Source of the DNA: Hymenobacter sp. YIM 151858-1
GTDB lineage: Bacteria; Bacteroidota; Bacteroidia; Cytophagales; Hymenobacteraceae
Length of the DNA: 64,000 nt
Reading direction: 5' to 3'
NCBI RefSeq assembly: GCF_025979705.1
Contig: NZ_CP110136.1
Span: 1,922,001-1,986,000, forward strand
In this document: positions 53,083-61,550 of the stretch, in pieces
How positions within the stretch are numbered: the stretch's first letter is position 1
How the letters are laid out: the number at the start of each line of letters is the position of its first letter
The notes under the pieces: generated by a model
Database searches by the model: none
Seen by the model: only the letters and a program-made list of their open reading frames with translations
Told to the model about the DNA's origin: nothing
Program-made: the position numbers and the translations under genes

Positions 53083-53643
53083 CTAGGTGCGGATGCGCTC
53101 CAGCAGCACAATGGGCTCCTCGTGGTAAGTGGTGCGGGCAAACTCCCGGAAACCGAACTTACCGGCCAGGCGCAAAGAGGCTTCGTTGTCGGGGTCGATG
53201 ATGCAGGTAATGCGGTTGGTGGGGAAGTTTGTATCGGCCCAGGCCAGCGCTGCCTCCAGGGCTTGGCTGGCGTAGCCGCGGCGGTGCACGCGCGGCGACA
53301 GTACCCACCCTGCCTCGGGCGTGCCTTTGATGGAGGGGTTCAGGTCGCGCTGATAATCGAAAAAGCCTACCCCTCCGATGTAGCGGCCGGTGGCTTTTTC
53401 CTCGATGGCCCACGAGCCGTATCCCAGCATGGCCCAATGCCCAAGTTGGCTCAGGATGCGGCGCCAAACCTCTTCCTCGGTATTCGGCTTGTTGCCTAGG
53501 TAGCGGAAGAAATCCGGGTCGGTGTGCATGTCGGCCGACTCGTGCAAATCATCGAGCTTGGGGCCGCGCAAAATGAGGTCGGCGGTTTCGAGCCGCGGCA
53601 CCAGATCTTGCGGGGCGCTTAATAGGCTTAAGGGCAGTGTCAT
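53083..53643 (-). CDS. RimJ/RimL-type GNAT acetyltransferase
   Basis: 186 residues, ATG 53643 (MTLPLSLLSAPQDLVPRLETADLILRGP). GNAT fold of the ribosomal-protein-acetyltransferase type: SWAIEEKATGRYIGGVGFFDYQRDL, acetyl-CoA loop near LSPRVHRRGYASQALEAALAWA (about 120-145) and NEASLRLAGKFGFREFART. Substrate unknown. The TAG stop is in the CCTAGG at 53082. Confidence 0.85.
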   Translation of the reverse strand: MTLPLSLLSAPQDLVPRLETADLILRGPKLDDLHESADMHTDPDFFRYLGNKPNTEEEVWRRILSQLGHWAMLGYGSWAIEEKATGRYIGGVGFFDYQRDLNPSIKGTPEAGWVLSPRVHRRGYASQALEAALAWADTNFPTNRITCIIDPDNEASLRLAGKFGFREFARTTYHEEPIVLLERIRT

Positions 53644-53749
53644 GGGGCAATGATAGCACGCCCGCGCACAATGCGCCACGCAACCACATCAATATGTGAA
53701 CGGGGCGGTGCCGGCACGGGCTGCTCTTCGCTGCTGGCCTGCCCAGCAC

Positions 53750-55135
53750 CTAGGCGCGCAGCCGGAACTGCAGCGTGATTTCGGCGCGGGGGCGCAGCGT
53801 GATGAGCGGGCGCAGACCCGGCGCGGGCTGGGCCACCCATTCCACCTCGAAGCGGCGCAGGGTTTCGAGCAGTACCAGCTGCATTTCGGTGAGGGCAAAC
53901 TGGTTGCCGATGCACAGGCGCGGCCCGCCGCCAAACGGCAGGTAGGCGTAGGCGGGCTGCTCGCGCAGCTGCTCCTTGCCGAAGCGCTCGGGCCGGAAAG
54001 CTTCGGGCTCGGGCCACAACCTGGGCAAGTGGTGCACGCCGTAGATGTAAGCCGAAATAAGCGTGCCTTTGGGCAGCTTCAGGCCGTTGTACTCGTCGTC
54101 TTCGAGGGCTTGGCGGTCTACGATCCAGGCGGGCGGGTACAGCCGCATGGTTTCCTGAATTACCTGCAGCGCGTACGGCAGCTGGGGCAAATCCTGAAAA
54201 GCAGGGCGCCGCTCACCTAGGGCTGCTCCCATTTCGGCGCGCAGCTTGGCCACTACCTCCGGGTGCTGAGCCAGCAAGTACCACAGCCACGACAGCGCGT
54301 TGGCGGAGGTTTCGTGGCCGGCCACGAGCAGGATAATGGCTTCGTCGAGCACCTGCGCCTCCGTCATGGGCTCGTGGGTGTCTTCGTAGCGCGCATCGAG
54401 CAGCATTTGCAGCAGGTCGTCTTTGCCGGCGCCTCCCTCCTGCTGCCGCTGCCGAATGTACTTGAGCACCAGTTGGCGCATTTGCGCAGCCAGCTGATCG
54501 TGGTAGCGGAATTGGCCCTTCACAGCCAGCCACGGCTTTAGGTAAGGCTGCCTGAGGGTGCGGGTGTAAAAAGCCTGAATATCGGTGAGCAGGTGAGCCA
54601 GTTGCTGCAGCTCGGCCTCGCTCATGCTGGTGCTGAACACCGAGCGCGCAATAATGCGAAAAGCCGTAGTCGTCATCAGCTCGTGCACCGCCACTGGGGT
54701 AGCGCCGCCTTGCTGCCGGGCCTGCGCCACCACGGGCTCCAGGCATTCGTCAATTACCTGCAGCATGGTTTCGGTAAGAGCCGCAATGCGCTGCCGATGA
54801 AAGCCCGGCTGAATAAGCCGGCGCTGCTGCAGCCAGTAGCTACCCTCGGAGGTAAGCAACCCATGCCCTAGGTAGCGCGCCACCCCGTGCGACATCTCCG
54901 ACTTGGGATAGTTACGGTGGTTTTTCTGCAGAATGTGCTGAATCAGGCCCGGGTCGCGGGTGAGCAAGGTGGGCCGGATGCCGCCCATGTGCAGCCCGAT
55001 GGTTTCGCCTAGCTCATCGAGGTACTGCGTGATGATGGGAATGGGGTTCTCGGCCAGCGCCAACGAGTTGCGAAAAGCCCGCAAGCGCGGCACTTGGGGC
55101 AAAGCAGGCGAAGCCGCCGAAGCAGAAGCATTCAT
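53750..55135 (-). CDS. Cytochrome P450
   Basis: 461 residues, ATG 55135 (MNASASAASPALPQVPRLR). P450 hallmarks: I-helix AGHETSANALSW, K-helix ExxR in QETMRLYPPAW, and the heme motif FGGGPRLCIGNQ with heme-ligand C408. No membrane anchor, so soluble. Class by length and motif resembles the bacterial CYP that hydroxylates fatty acids or terpenes; the substrate is unknown and no redox partner is adjacent. The TAG stop lies in the CCTAGG at 53749. Has two more CCTAGG inside (54216, 54867). Confidence 0.94.
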   Translation of the reverse strand: MNASASAASPALPQVPRLRAFRNSLALAENPIPIITQYLDELGETIGLHMGGIRPTLLTRDPGLIQHILQKNHRNYPKSEMSHGVARYLGHGLLTSEGSYWLQQRRLIQPGFHRQRIAALTETMLQVIDECLEPVVAQARQQGGATPVAVHELMTTTAFRIIARSVFSTSMSEAELQQLAHLLTDIQAFYTRTLRQPYLKPWLAVKGQFRYHDQLAAQMRQLVLKYIRQRQQEGGAGKDDLLQMLLDARYEDTHEPMTEAQVLDEAIILLVAGHETSANALSWLWYLLAQHPEVVAKLRAEMGAALGERRPAFQDLPQLPYALQVIQETMRLYPPAWIVDRQALEDDEYNGLKLPKGTLISAYIYGVHHLPRLWPEPEAFRPERFGKEQLREQPAYAYLPFGGGPRLCIGNQFALTEMQLVLLETLRRFEVEWVAQPAPGLRPLITLRPRAEITLQFRLRA

Positions 55136-55183
55136 ACAAAAGGCGCTAACAAGGGCCACTGAGCAAAAGCGCCCCAAAGTACA

Positions 55184-55304
55184 CCTAGGGCAGCCGCCAG
55201 CCAACGGTGGCAGCGGCTTTTGCCGGCGCGGGCACCTAGGCCAGTTACCTTTTTCGGCGTTCGTGCGTACCACTAACCGGGGCTAACCCGCGTTAGCACC
55301 TAGG
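55184..55304. repeat. Cluster of three CCTAGG palindromes
   Basis: Copies at 55184, 55235 and 55299 in the 215-base divergent spacer between the P450 and zinc-ribbon genes; two of them read GCACCTAGGCC. Confidence 0.7.
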
Positions 55305-55350
55305 CCGTTCGGCGCCTCATTCCTTAACCCAAAACCAAACACCTCCCCGT

Positions 55351-55665
55351 ATGTGGATTCAGCAGAAAGCCAACCAGCCAGCTCCCATTACTGAGTTGCA
55401 AGGTCACACCGTGGGGCTCAAGTTCGAGTGCAACGAGTGCCACACCGAAGTTTTCACGGACCTGATCGGCATTCCGGCCCCCGACCACCTCGCCAACTCC
55501 ATGGAAGACGACGGCCAGTTTGAGAAAGAAGAAATCAAATGCCCCGGCTGCGAGATGGTTCACGAAATCACGGTAAAAAGCACCTTCGACGGCGTAACGT
55601 TTGATATATCGGACGTGGCCGCCGACAAAGTTAGCTACCAGATTCCGCCGGCCGAGCAGCACTAG
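55351..55665 (+). CDS. Small zinc-ribbon-like hypothetical protein
   Basis: 104 residues, ATG 55351. Two CxxC pairs, C27-x-x-C30 (KFECNECHTEV) and C64-x-x-C67 (IKCPGCEMVHE), likely bind one zinc. A hydrophilic stretch rich in Asp and Glu separates them. No known catalytic function. Divergent from P450; followed convergently by the polyprenyl synthetase gene. Confidence 0.65.
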   Translation: MWIQQKANQPAPITELQGHTVGLKFECNECHTEVFTDLIGIPAPDHLANSMEDDGQFEKEEIKCPGCEMVHEITVKSTFDGVTFDISDVAADKVSYQIPPAEQH

Positions 55666-55688
55666 TAACAGAAGCCGCAACAGGCCAG

Positions 55689-55727
55689 AAAAAACGCCGC
55701 CCGAAGCAGATTGCTGCTTCGGGCGGC
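55689..55727 (-). terminator. Terminator of the polyprenyl synthetase gene
   Basis: Perfect 14-base stem GCCGCCCGAAGCAG / CTGCTTCGGGCGGC with loop ATTG; on the minus strand a T tract follows. Confidence 0.85.
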
Positions 55728-55752
55728 ATGCGTTTAGGCCGGTTGAGCCGTC

Positions 55753-56742
55753 TTATTTTTCTCGCTCGATGGTGTAGTCGATCAGCTGCGCCAGTGAGGT
55801 GCGGGCCGGCGACTCCGGAAAGGTGTTCAGGATTTGCAGGGCCTCGTCGCGAAAGCGCGTCATGCACTCGATGGCGTACTCCAAACCGCCCGATTTTTTC
55901 ACGAACTCAATTACCGACTGCACGCGGTCGGAGCGGCCGTCGTTGTTCTGCACATTATAAATGATGCGCCGCTTCTGCAGCCACGAGGCTTCGCGCAGGG
56001 CGTGGATGAGCGGCAGCGTCATCTTCTTCTCCTTAATGTCGATGCCCACGGGCTTGCCGATTTCGGCGGTGCCGTAGTCGAACAAGTCGTCCTTGATTTG
56101 GAACGCCATGCCCACTTTCTCGCCGAACAGGCGGGCGCGCTCCACGGTGGCTTTATCGGCTCCGGCCGATGAGGCCCCCACGGCCGTGCAGGAGGCAATC
56201 AGCGAAGCGGTTTTCTGGCGAATGATGTCGAAGTACACGTCCTCGGTAATATCGAGGCGGCGGGCTTTTTCGATCTGCAGCAGCTCGCCTTCGCTTAGCT
56301 CGCGCACGGCGTTGTTCACGATTTTGAGCAAATCGAAATCGTCGTTCTCCAGGGCCAAGGCCATGCCGCGCGAGAGCAGGTAGTCGCCTACGAGCACGGC
56401 AATCTTGTTTTTCCAGAGGGCGTTGATGGAGAAGAAGCCGCGCCGGTAGTTGGAATCGTCCACCACGTCGTCGTGCACCAGCGTGGCCGTGTGCAGCAGC
56501 TCGATGAGGGCCGCCCCGCGGAACGAGGCTTCGGGCAACGGCGCGGTAGGGTCGGCGCTAACGGTGTGGGCCGTCAGAAACACGAACATGGGCCGCAGCT
56601 GCTTGCCTTTGCGCTTGATGATGTAGCCCATGATCTTATCAAGCAGCATCACCCGCGTTTGCATGGACTGGCGGAATTTGGTTTCAAATTCCTGCATTTC
56701 GGCCGCTATCGGGGCCTGTATATCGTCCAGCGTATATCTCAT
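55753..56742 (-). CDS. ispB: Polyprenyl diphosphate synthase (long-chain, IspB-like)
   Basis: 329 residues, ATG 56742 (MRYTLDDIQAPIAAEMQEFE). First aspartate-rich motif LVHDDVVDD (D91-D96), second QIKDDLFDY (about 214-222), with KGKQLRPMFVF at 46-56 for IPP binding. Builds the octa- or heptaprenyl tail of menaquinone. No CCTAGG inside. Named by family; the exact chain length cannot be read with confidence. Confidence 0.9.
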   Translation of the reverse strand: MRYTLDDIQAPIAAEMQEFETKFRQSMQTRVMLLDKIMGYIIKRKGKQLRPMFVFLTAHTVSADPTAPLPEASFRGAALIELLHTATLVHDDVVDDSNYRRGFFSINALWKNKIAVLVGDYLLSRGMALALENDDFDLLKIVNNAVRELSEGELLQIEKARRLDITEDVYFDIIRQKTASLIASCTAVGASSAGADKATVERARLFGEKVGMAFQIKDDLFDYGTAEIGKPVGIDIKEKKMTLPLIHALREASWLQKRRIIYNVQNNDGRSDRVQSVIEFVKKSGGLEYAIECMTRFRDEALQILNTFPESPARTSLAQLIDYTIEREK

Positions 56743-56856
56743 GCGGTGGTTGGGCGCGCAATGATACGCACGCGGCGGCAGTTTTTAAGCTGAAGGGTCG
56801 GGCAGAATACGGCGGATGCTTAGTTTAGGCCAACCACCACCAACCAATCACCTGCC

Positions 56857-57723
56857 GTGCCGGCCACCACCACTGCCACCGTTACCAGCTGCGCCAACTG
56901 CGGCACCGCGCTGCAAGGTGCTTACTGCCACAGCTGTGGCGAAAAGCGCCTCGGCTACCACGACTACGCCCTAGGTCATTTTCTGGAGCACGCCGTGGAC
57001 ACCACCACGCACTTCGATTTTAAGGTACTGAAAGGCATGTGGAGTTTGTTGGCCCGGCCCGGTCGCATGACGGCCGACATCCTGCGGGGCCGCCGCGTGC
57101 CCTGGCCCAAGCCCTTGCAGCTGTTCCTGATTGCCAACCTGCTGTTTGTGTTTGTGGCGCACCGCATCGGGCTCAAAATATTCAACACCCCGCTCAACTA
57201 CCACCTCGACAACTGGTACGGCCGCTGGGCCCTGGAGCAGATCAACAACCTGACAATCAGACGCAAAACCAGCGCAGCGCAGCTAACCGAGCAGTTCAAC
57301 CACTTGGCCGATGTGCTGTCGAAGTCGCTCATCTTCGTCTTTATTCCGTTGGTGGCCTTGGCCCTCGCGGCCCTGCTATGGCGCCGGCGCCGCTACTACC
57401 TCGAGCACGTGGTAACGGCCACGCACTACATGAGCTTACTGCTGTTGCTGCAATTGCTGATGGTGGGCCCGGTGCTATTGTTGCTGCAGGCGGCGCCCTA
57501 TGTGCTGGGGCGCCCCCTCACCTACTCCGAGTCCGATCAGACCATCGGCGTGCTGATGCTGCTGGCCCTCACGGGCTGGGGCTACGGCCTGCTGCGCCGC
57601 ACCTACGGCGGCGGGCGGTGGCTGCCGCTGCTGCAGGCTTTGGGCCTAAGCCTGGTATTTGCCTGGCTGCTGATAAGCGTGTATCGTCCGTTTTTGTTCT
57701 TGGTTACGTACCTTCTGCTGTAA
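56857..57723 (+). CDS. DUF3667 membrane protein with zinc ribbon
   Basis: 288 residues from a GTG start at 56857 (no ATG nearby). Zinc-ribbon cysteines C12, C15, C24 and C27 (CANCGTALQGAYCHSCGEK), then the DUF3667 pattern HFLEHAVDTTTHFDFKVLKGMWSLLARPGRMTADILRGRRVPWPKPLQLFLIANLLF. Four to five membrane spans. Function not established. The next gene begins 41 bases later. Confidence 0.83.
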   Translation: MPATTTATVTSCANCGTALQGAYCHSCGEKRLGYHDYALGHFLEHAVDTTTHFDFKVLKGMWSLLARPGRMTADILRGRRVPWPKPLQLFLIANLLFVFVAHRIGLKIFNTPLNYHLDNWYGRWALEQINNLTIRRKTSAAQLTEQFNHLADVLSKSLIFVFIPLVALALAALLWRRRRYYLEHVVTATHYMSLLLLLQLLMVGPVLLLLQAAPYVLGRPLTYSESDQTIGVLMLLALTGWGYGLLRRTYGGGRWLPLLQALGLSLVFAWLLISVYRPFLFLVTYLLL

Positions 57724-57764
57724 CCCTCAACTGTCGGGCTTTCGGGCCCATTGCCCCCTGTTCT

Positions 57765-58643
57765 ATGCCTGCTGCCGCAACCCTCACCCGCCTCGATTTT
57801 GTGCTCAAGCCCGCGCACCACGCGCGGCCATTTGCCGCCGACGCCCGTTTTGTGCCCGATGGCAAGCCCAAGCCGGTGGTGGTGTTTGTGCACGGGTTCA
57901 AGGGGTTCAAGGATTGGGGCCACTTCAACGTAATGGCCGATTACTTTGCCCTGCGCGGCTTTGTGTTCGTGAAGCTCGATCTGTCGCACAACGGCGTGGT
58001 AATTGGCGGCACCGGCGACCTGGAAGACCTCGACGCCTTCGGCCGCAACAACTTCAGCATCGAGCTCGATGATATCGGCTGCCTGCTCGATGCCCTGCAC
58101 CAGCCCGGCGCCACCCCCGTGCCGCCCGCCGAAATGGACCTAGGCCGCCTGTACCTCGCGGGCCATAGCCGCGGCGGCGGCTTGGTAATGCTGAAGGGCG
58201 CTGAGGACAAACGCGTGCGGGCCGTGGCGGCGTGGGCGCCCATTACCAACGTAAACCCCGGCTGGCCCGAGCCCATGATGCAGCAGTGGCAGCAGGCGGG
58301 CGTCATCCACGTCGAAAACGCGCGCACCAAGCAGCAGCTGCCGCTGTACTTCCAGATTGTGGAAGACTTCCATACCAACCGCCTGCGCCTCGATATCCCG
58401 CACAACGTGCGCCGCAAGCTGCGCCAGCCGCTGCTCGTGATTCATGGCGACCAGGACGAGACCTTGCCCGTACAAAAAGCGCACGAGCTGCCCCGCTGGA
58501 AACCCGACACCGAGCTGGTAATATTGCCGGGCGCCGGGCATATGTTTGGCGGCGCACACCCCTGGGATGCCGAGCACCTGCCCGAGCCCGCCCACGAGGT
58601 AGCCGAGCGCACCATTGCCTTCTTTCAGCGCCAAGCCTCCTAG
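57765..58643 (+). CDS. Cytosolic alpha/beta hydrolase
   Basis: 292 residues, ATG 57765 (MPAAATLTRLDFVLKP). Hydrolase core: PVVVFVHGFKGFKDWGHFN (oxyanion region), nucleophile GHSRGGG with S135, acid in HGDQDETLPV and a catalytic-type histidine in GAGHMFGGAHPW. Serine hydrolase of the dienelactone/peptidase-like type; substrate unknown. Followed after 3 bases by folK, so it is probably co-transcribed with folate synthesis. TAG stop within CCTAGG at 58639. Confidence 0.87.
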   Translation: MPAAATLTRLDFVLKPAHHARPFAADARFVPDGKPKPVVVFVHGFKGFKDWGHFNVMADYFALRGFVFVKLDLSHNGVVIGGTGDLEDLDAFGRNNFSIELDDIGCLLDALHQPGATPVPPAEMDLGRLYLAGHSRGGGLVMLKGAEDKRVRAVAAWAPITNVNPGWPEPMMQQWQQAGVIHVENARTKQQLPLYFQIVEDFHTNRLRLDIPHNVRRKLRQPLLVIHGDQDETLPVQKAHELPRWKPDTELVILPGAGHMFGGAHPWDAEHLPEPAHEVAERTIAFFQRQAS

Positions 58644-58646
58644 GCC

Positions 58647-59147
58647 ATGAACCACAAGCACAACGCCTACCTTTTGCTCGGCTCGAACCTGGGCGACCGG
58701 GTAGCTACCCTGCACCGCGCCCTCGTGGCGCTGGCCGCCAAAGCGGGCAAAATCGTGTCGGTTTCGGCCGTGTACGAAACCGCCGCCTGGGGCAACGAAG
58801 GCCAGCCCGCTTTCCTCAACCAGGCCATTTTGCTGAATACCGACCTAGGCCCCGAGCCGCTGCTCGACGTGTGCCAGCAAGTAGAACAAGAGTTCGGCCG
58901 CGAGCGGCTGGAGCCCTGGGGCCCGCGCACCCTCGACGTCGACATCCTCTTCTTCGACGACGTAGTGCTGCACACCGAGCGCCTCACCATACCGCACCCC
59001 CGCCTGCCCGAGCGCATGTTTGCCCTGGCGCCGCTGGCCGACATTGCCACCGCCTACGTGCACCCCGAGCTGCACAAAAGCGTAGCCGATTTGCTGGCCG
59101 ATTGCCCCGATAAACTGCCCGTGGAGCAGTGGATGGGCGACCTTTAA
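58647..59147 (+). CDS. folK: 2-amino-4-hydroxy-6-hydroxymethyldihydropteridine pyrophosphokinase
   Basis: 166-residue HPPK of the folate pathway, which activates the pterin with ATP before DHPS. Motifs: LLLGSNLGDR (9-18), VYETAAWGNEGQPAFLNQAILL, EQEFGRERLEPWGPRTLDVDILFF (81-103, with D97 and D99 as the metal ligands), then HPRLPERMFALAPL. Normal length. Its TAA stop is followed immediately by the CCTAGG that supplies the stop of the convergent gene. Confidence 0.96.
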   Translation: MNHKHNAYLLLGSNLGDRVATLHRALVALAAKAGKIVSVSAVYETAAWGNEGQPAFLNQAILLNTDLGPEPLLDVCQQVEQEFGRERLEPWGPRTLDVDILFFDDVVLHTERLTIPHPRLPERMFALAPLADIATAYVHPELHKSVADLLADCPDKLPVEQWMGDL

Positions 59148-59148
59148 C

Positions 59149-60342
59149 CTAGGGTGCCTGCTTGCCTGGGTGCTGGGGTACCACCAAGGGCTGCACCGGC
59201 CGGTTGTGCGAAAAGCGCGCTACCCGCACGGCACGCACCGCGGGGTACAGCAGCCAAACAGCCAGCACCCACACCACCCAGCGCCGCTTCGCGGCAGCTT
59301 CGGAAACCAGCGCGGCCAGCACCACCACAAACGGGCCGTACACCACGGCGCAGTACCGCTCCACGTCGTACACGTTGCCGCCGCTGCGGCTTACTACCGT
59401 GGTGCCCATGTGGATGAGCAGGTATACCACCACCGCCACGCTCAGCAGCCGTATCAGGCGGTGGCTTTGCTGCCAGCTTAGGTACAGCATGCCGGCCAGC
59501 AGCACGAGCAGCAGCCCCGCAAACACCCAGTGCTTGGGCCACTCGGCTTGTTGCACCGGCAACAGCCAGCGCACCAGCACGTAGCCGTAGTCGGCCAGGG
59601 CTTCGCGCAGGCCCTGCCAGCCTTTGTTGCGGTAAAACTCGGGCCGCGGCGCTACCATGCGGGCATAAATCAGCCAGGCCAAAGCCATTAATCCGCCGAC
59701 GGCCCCGTGCAGCAGCAGGGCGCCGCGTTGGCGGCGCCACGCATCGGGGTAAGCCAGCAATACGCCCAGCCCCACGCCCACCAGCAGAAACAGCCCCGAG
59801 GTGCGCTGCAACGGCAACAGCACCCCCAACGCGGTAGCCGCCAGCCACCACCTGGGGCCGCCGCGCTGCAGGTAGTGGTACAGCGCCACCGCGTACAGGC
59901 CAAACAGCAACCCAAACACCGGCTCCGACCACACAAATTTGGCCGTGGCCAGCCACGGCGTGGCGCAGCCCAGCGCCAGCACCGCGCCGGCGGCTATCGG
60001 CCGGTTGGGCACTACCCGCCAGGCCAGCCAGCCCCAGGCACCCAGGCAACCCAGCAAACTGATGCCGTTCAGCACGCCCACCCATGCGCCGGGGTTGCCC
60101 ATGCCGGCCGAAAGCAGCACCGGGTACAGCGGCCCCCACCAGCGGTAAGGCGTGCCATCGGGGTTCAGCAAGTGGCCGTGCTCGGCAAAGCTGCGAGCCG
60201 CCGCGAGGTAGTAATACGAATCGGCCGTAACGCCGGGCCCCGGCCCGTAGGCGTACGCAAACAAGCCCAACAACCAGCCCGCTGCCAGCAAGCTGATGAT
60301 GAGCCTGCTGGCACTCCCTCCTGTCAGCCGCGGCTGCTCCAT
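59149..60342 (-). CDS. Polytopic membrane protein, GT39/ArnT-like glycosyltransferase
   Basis: 397 residues, ATG 60342. About ten hydrophobic spans, starting at 14-34. The first loop TADSYYYLAAARSFAEHGHLLNPDGTPYRWWGPLYPVLLS is typical of GT-C glycosyltransferases (an acidic residue in the first extracytoplasmic loop). Likely uses a lipid-linked sugar on the outer face of the inner membrane. No sugar-transfer partner nearby. The TAG stop is in CCTAGG at 59148. Confidence 0.78.
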   Translation of the reverse strand: MEQPRLTGGSASRLIISLLAAGWLLGLFAYAYGPGPGVTADSYYYLAAARSFAEHGHLLNPDGTPYRWWGPLYPVLLSAGMGNPGAWVGVLNGISLLGCLGAWGWLAWRVVPNRPIAAGAVLALGCATPWLATAKFVWSEPVFGLLFGLYAVALYHYLQRGGPRWWLAATALGVLLPLQRTSGLFLLVGVGLGVLLAYPDAWRRQRGALLLHGAVGGLMALAWLIYARMVAPRPEFYRNKGWQGLREALADYGYVLVRWLLPVQQAEWPKHWVFAGLLLVLLAGMLYLSWQQSHRLIRLLSVAVVVYLLIHMGTTVVSRSGGNVYDVERYCAVVYGPFVVVLAALVSEAAAKRRWVVWVLAVWLLYPAVRAVRVARFSHNRPVQPLVVPQHPGKQAP

Positions 60343-60353
60343 GCACCTAGGGC

Positions 60354-60392
60354 GAAAAGCAGAAGAGCCGGCAGTGGGCCGGCTCTTCCTGT
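60354..60392 (-). terminator. Terminator of fabD
   Basis: GAAGAGCCGGC / GCCGGCTCTTC, an 11-base stem, with a T-rich end on the minus strand (GCTTTTCG). Confidence 0.75.
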
Positions 60393-60402
60393 TATCGAAA
60401 GC

Positions 60403-61287
60403 TTACTGAGCCGAGGCGGTAGCAGCCTGGGGCGAAATCTTCTTCACCAAGCCTTGCAGCACCTTGCCGGGGCCGCACTCCACAAACTCGGTGGCGCCGT
60501 CCAGGGTCATGCGCTGCACCGACTGCGTCCAGCGTACCGGCGCGGTCAGTTGGCTGATCAGGTTCTGGCGGATTTCGTCGGGGTTGGTGTGCGGGGCAGC
60601 GTCCACGTTCTGGTACACCGGGCAGCGGCCCGCCGTAAAGGTGGTACGGCCAATGGCCTCGGCCAGCGCCGCCTCCGCCGATTGCATCAGCGGCGAGTGG
60701 AAAGCCCCGCCCACCGGCAGCGGCAGGGCGCGCTTGGCGCCGGCAGCCTTCAGGGCTTCGCAGGCCTGCTCGATGCCCAGCTTCGAGCCGCTGATTACCA
60801 GCTGGCCGGGGCAGTTGTAGTTGGCGGCCACTACCACGTTGCCGGCCTGCGTAATTTCCTGGCAGATGCGCTCCACGGCGGCATCGTCGAGGCCCAGGAT
60901 GGCGGCCATGGTGCCGGGCTGCTCCTCGCAGGCGGCTTGCATGGCCTGGGCGCGGCGGGCCACCAGTTGCAGCGCGTCTTCAAACTGCAGTACCCCCGCC
61001 GCCACCAGCGCCGAAAACTCACCTAGGGAGTGGCCGGCTACCATGTCGGGCTGCAGGCCGGGCGTGGCCACAAACTGCGCCACCGAGTGCACGAAGATGG
61101 CAGGCTGGGTTACGTCGGTGCGGCGCAGGTCGTCGTCGGAACCCGTGAACATGATATCGGTGAGCGAAAAGCCCAGGATTTCGTTGGCTTGCTGCATCAG
61201 GCGCTTGGCCTCGGCGTGTTGCTCGAAAAGCTCGCGGCCCATGCCCGTAAACTGGCTGCCCTGGCCGGGGAATACTACTGCTTTCAT
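60403..61287 (-). CDS. fabD: Malonyl-CoA:ACP transacylase
   Basis: 294 residues. ATG 61287 (MKAVVFPGQGSQFTGMGREL) is chosen over the upstream TTG 61290. Transfers malonyl from CoA to ACP for fatty-acid synthesis. Nucleophile S87 in GHSLGEFSALVAAG; catalytic histidine in VGGAFHSPLMQSAE; the GQGSQ oxyanion motif is at 8-12. Length is normal. No other fab gene is adjacent. One CCTAGG (61022) is inside. Confidence 0.96.
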   Translation of the reverse strand: MKAVVFPGQGSQFTGMGRELFEQHAEAKRLMQQANEILGFSLTDIMFTGSDDDLRRTDVTQPAIFVHSVAQFVATPGLQPDMVAGHSLGEFSALVAAGVLQFEDALQLVARRAQAMQAACEEQPGTMAAILGLDDAAVERICQEITQAGNVVVAANYNCPGQLVISGSKLGIEQACEALKAAGAKRALPLPVGGAFHSPLMQSAEAALAEAIGRTTFTAGRCPVYQNVDAAPHTNPDEIRQNLISQLTAPVRWTQSVQRMTLDGATEFVECGPGKVLQGLVKKISPQAATASAQ

Positions 61288-61493
61288 CAAGAGGGAAAAT
61301 CGATGGAAGAAACGGTGGCGGGCACGCGGCCCGGTTTAGCAGCGGCTAAACAGGCCGCAAGGTGCGCAATCAGGGCCTTATGCGCAAAACCGATGGCCCG
61401 GCCCTAGGTGCCCGGAGCCGTTTGGGCCGGCCTGCCCCGAGGTGCCTTGGCTGCCTACACCCAGCCAGCCCGTTGGCACCTAGGGCCGGGGCA

Positions 61494-61530
61494 CAAAAAA
61501 ACGGGCTGCCGGTGGTCGGCAGCCCGTTTC
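61494..61530 (-). terminator. Terminator of the T9SS type-B protein gene
   Basis: ACGGGCTGCCG / CGGCAGCCCGT stem with a short loop; a run of T follows on the minus strand. Confidence 0.85.
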
Positions 61531-61550
61531 GAAACACTTGCTGAGGGCTT

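Noticed and set aside
59707-61026. 439-codon plus-strand frame over the GT-like protein and fabD
   Set aside because: Antisense to two genes with clear family motifs.
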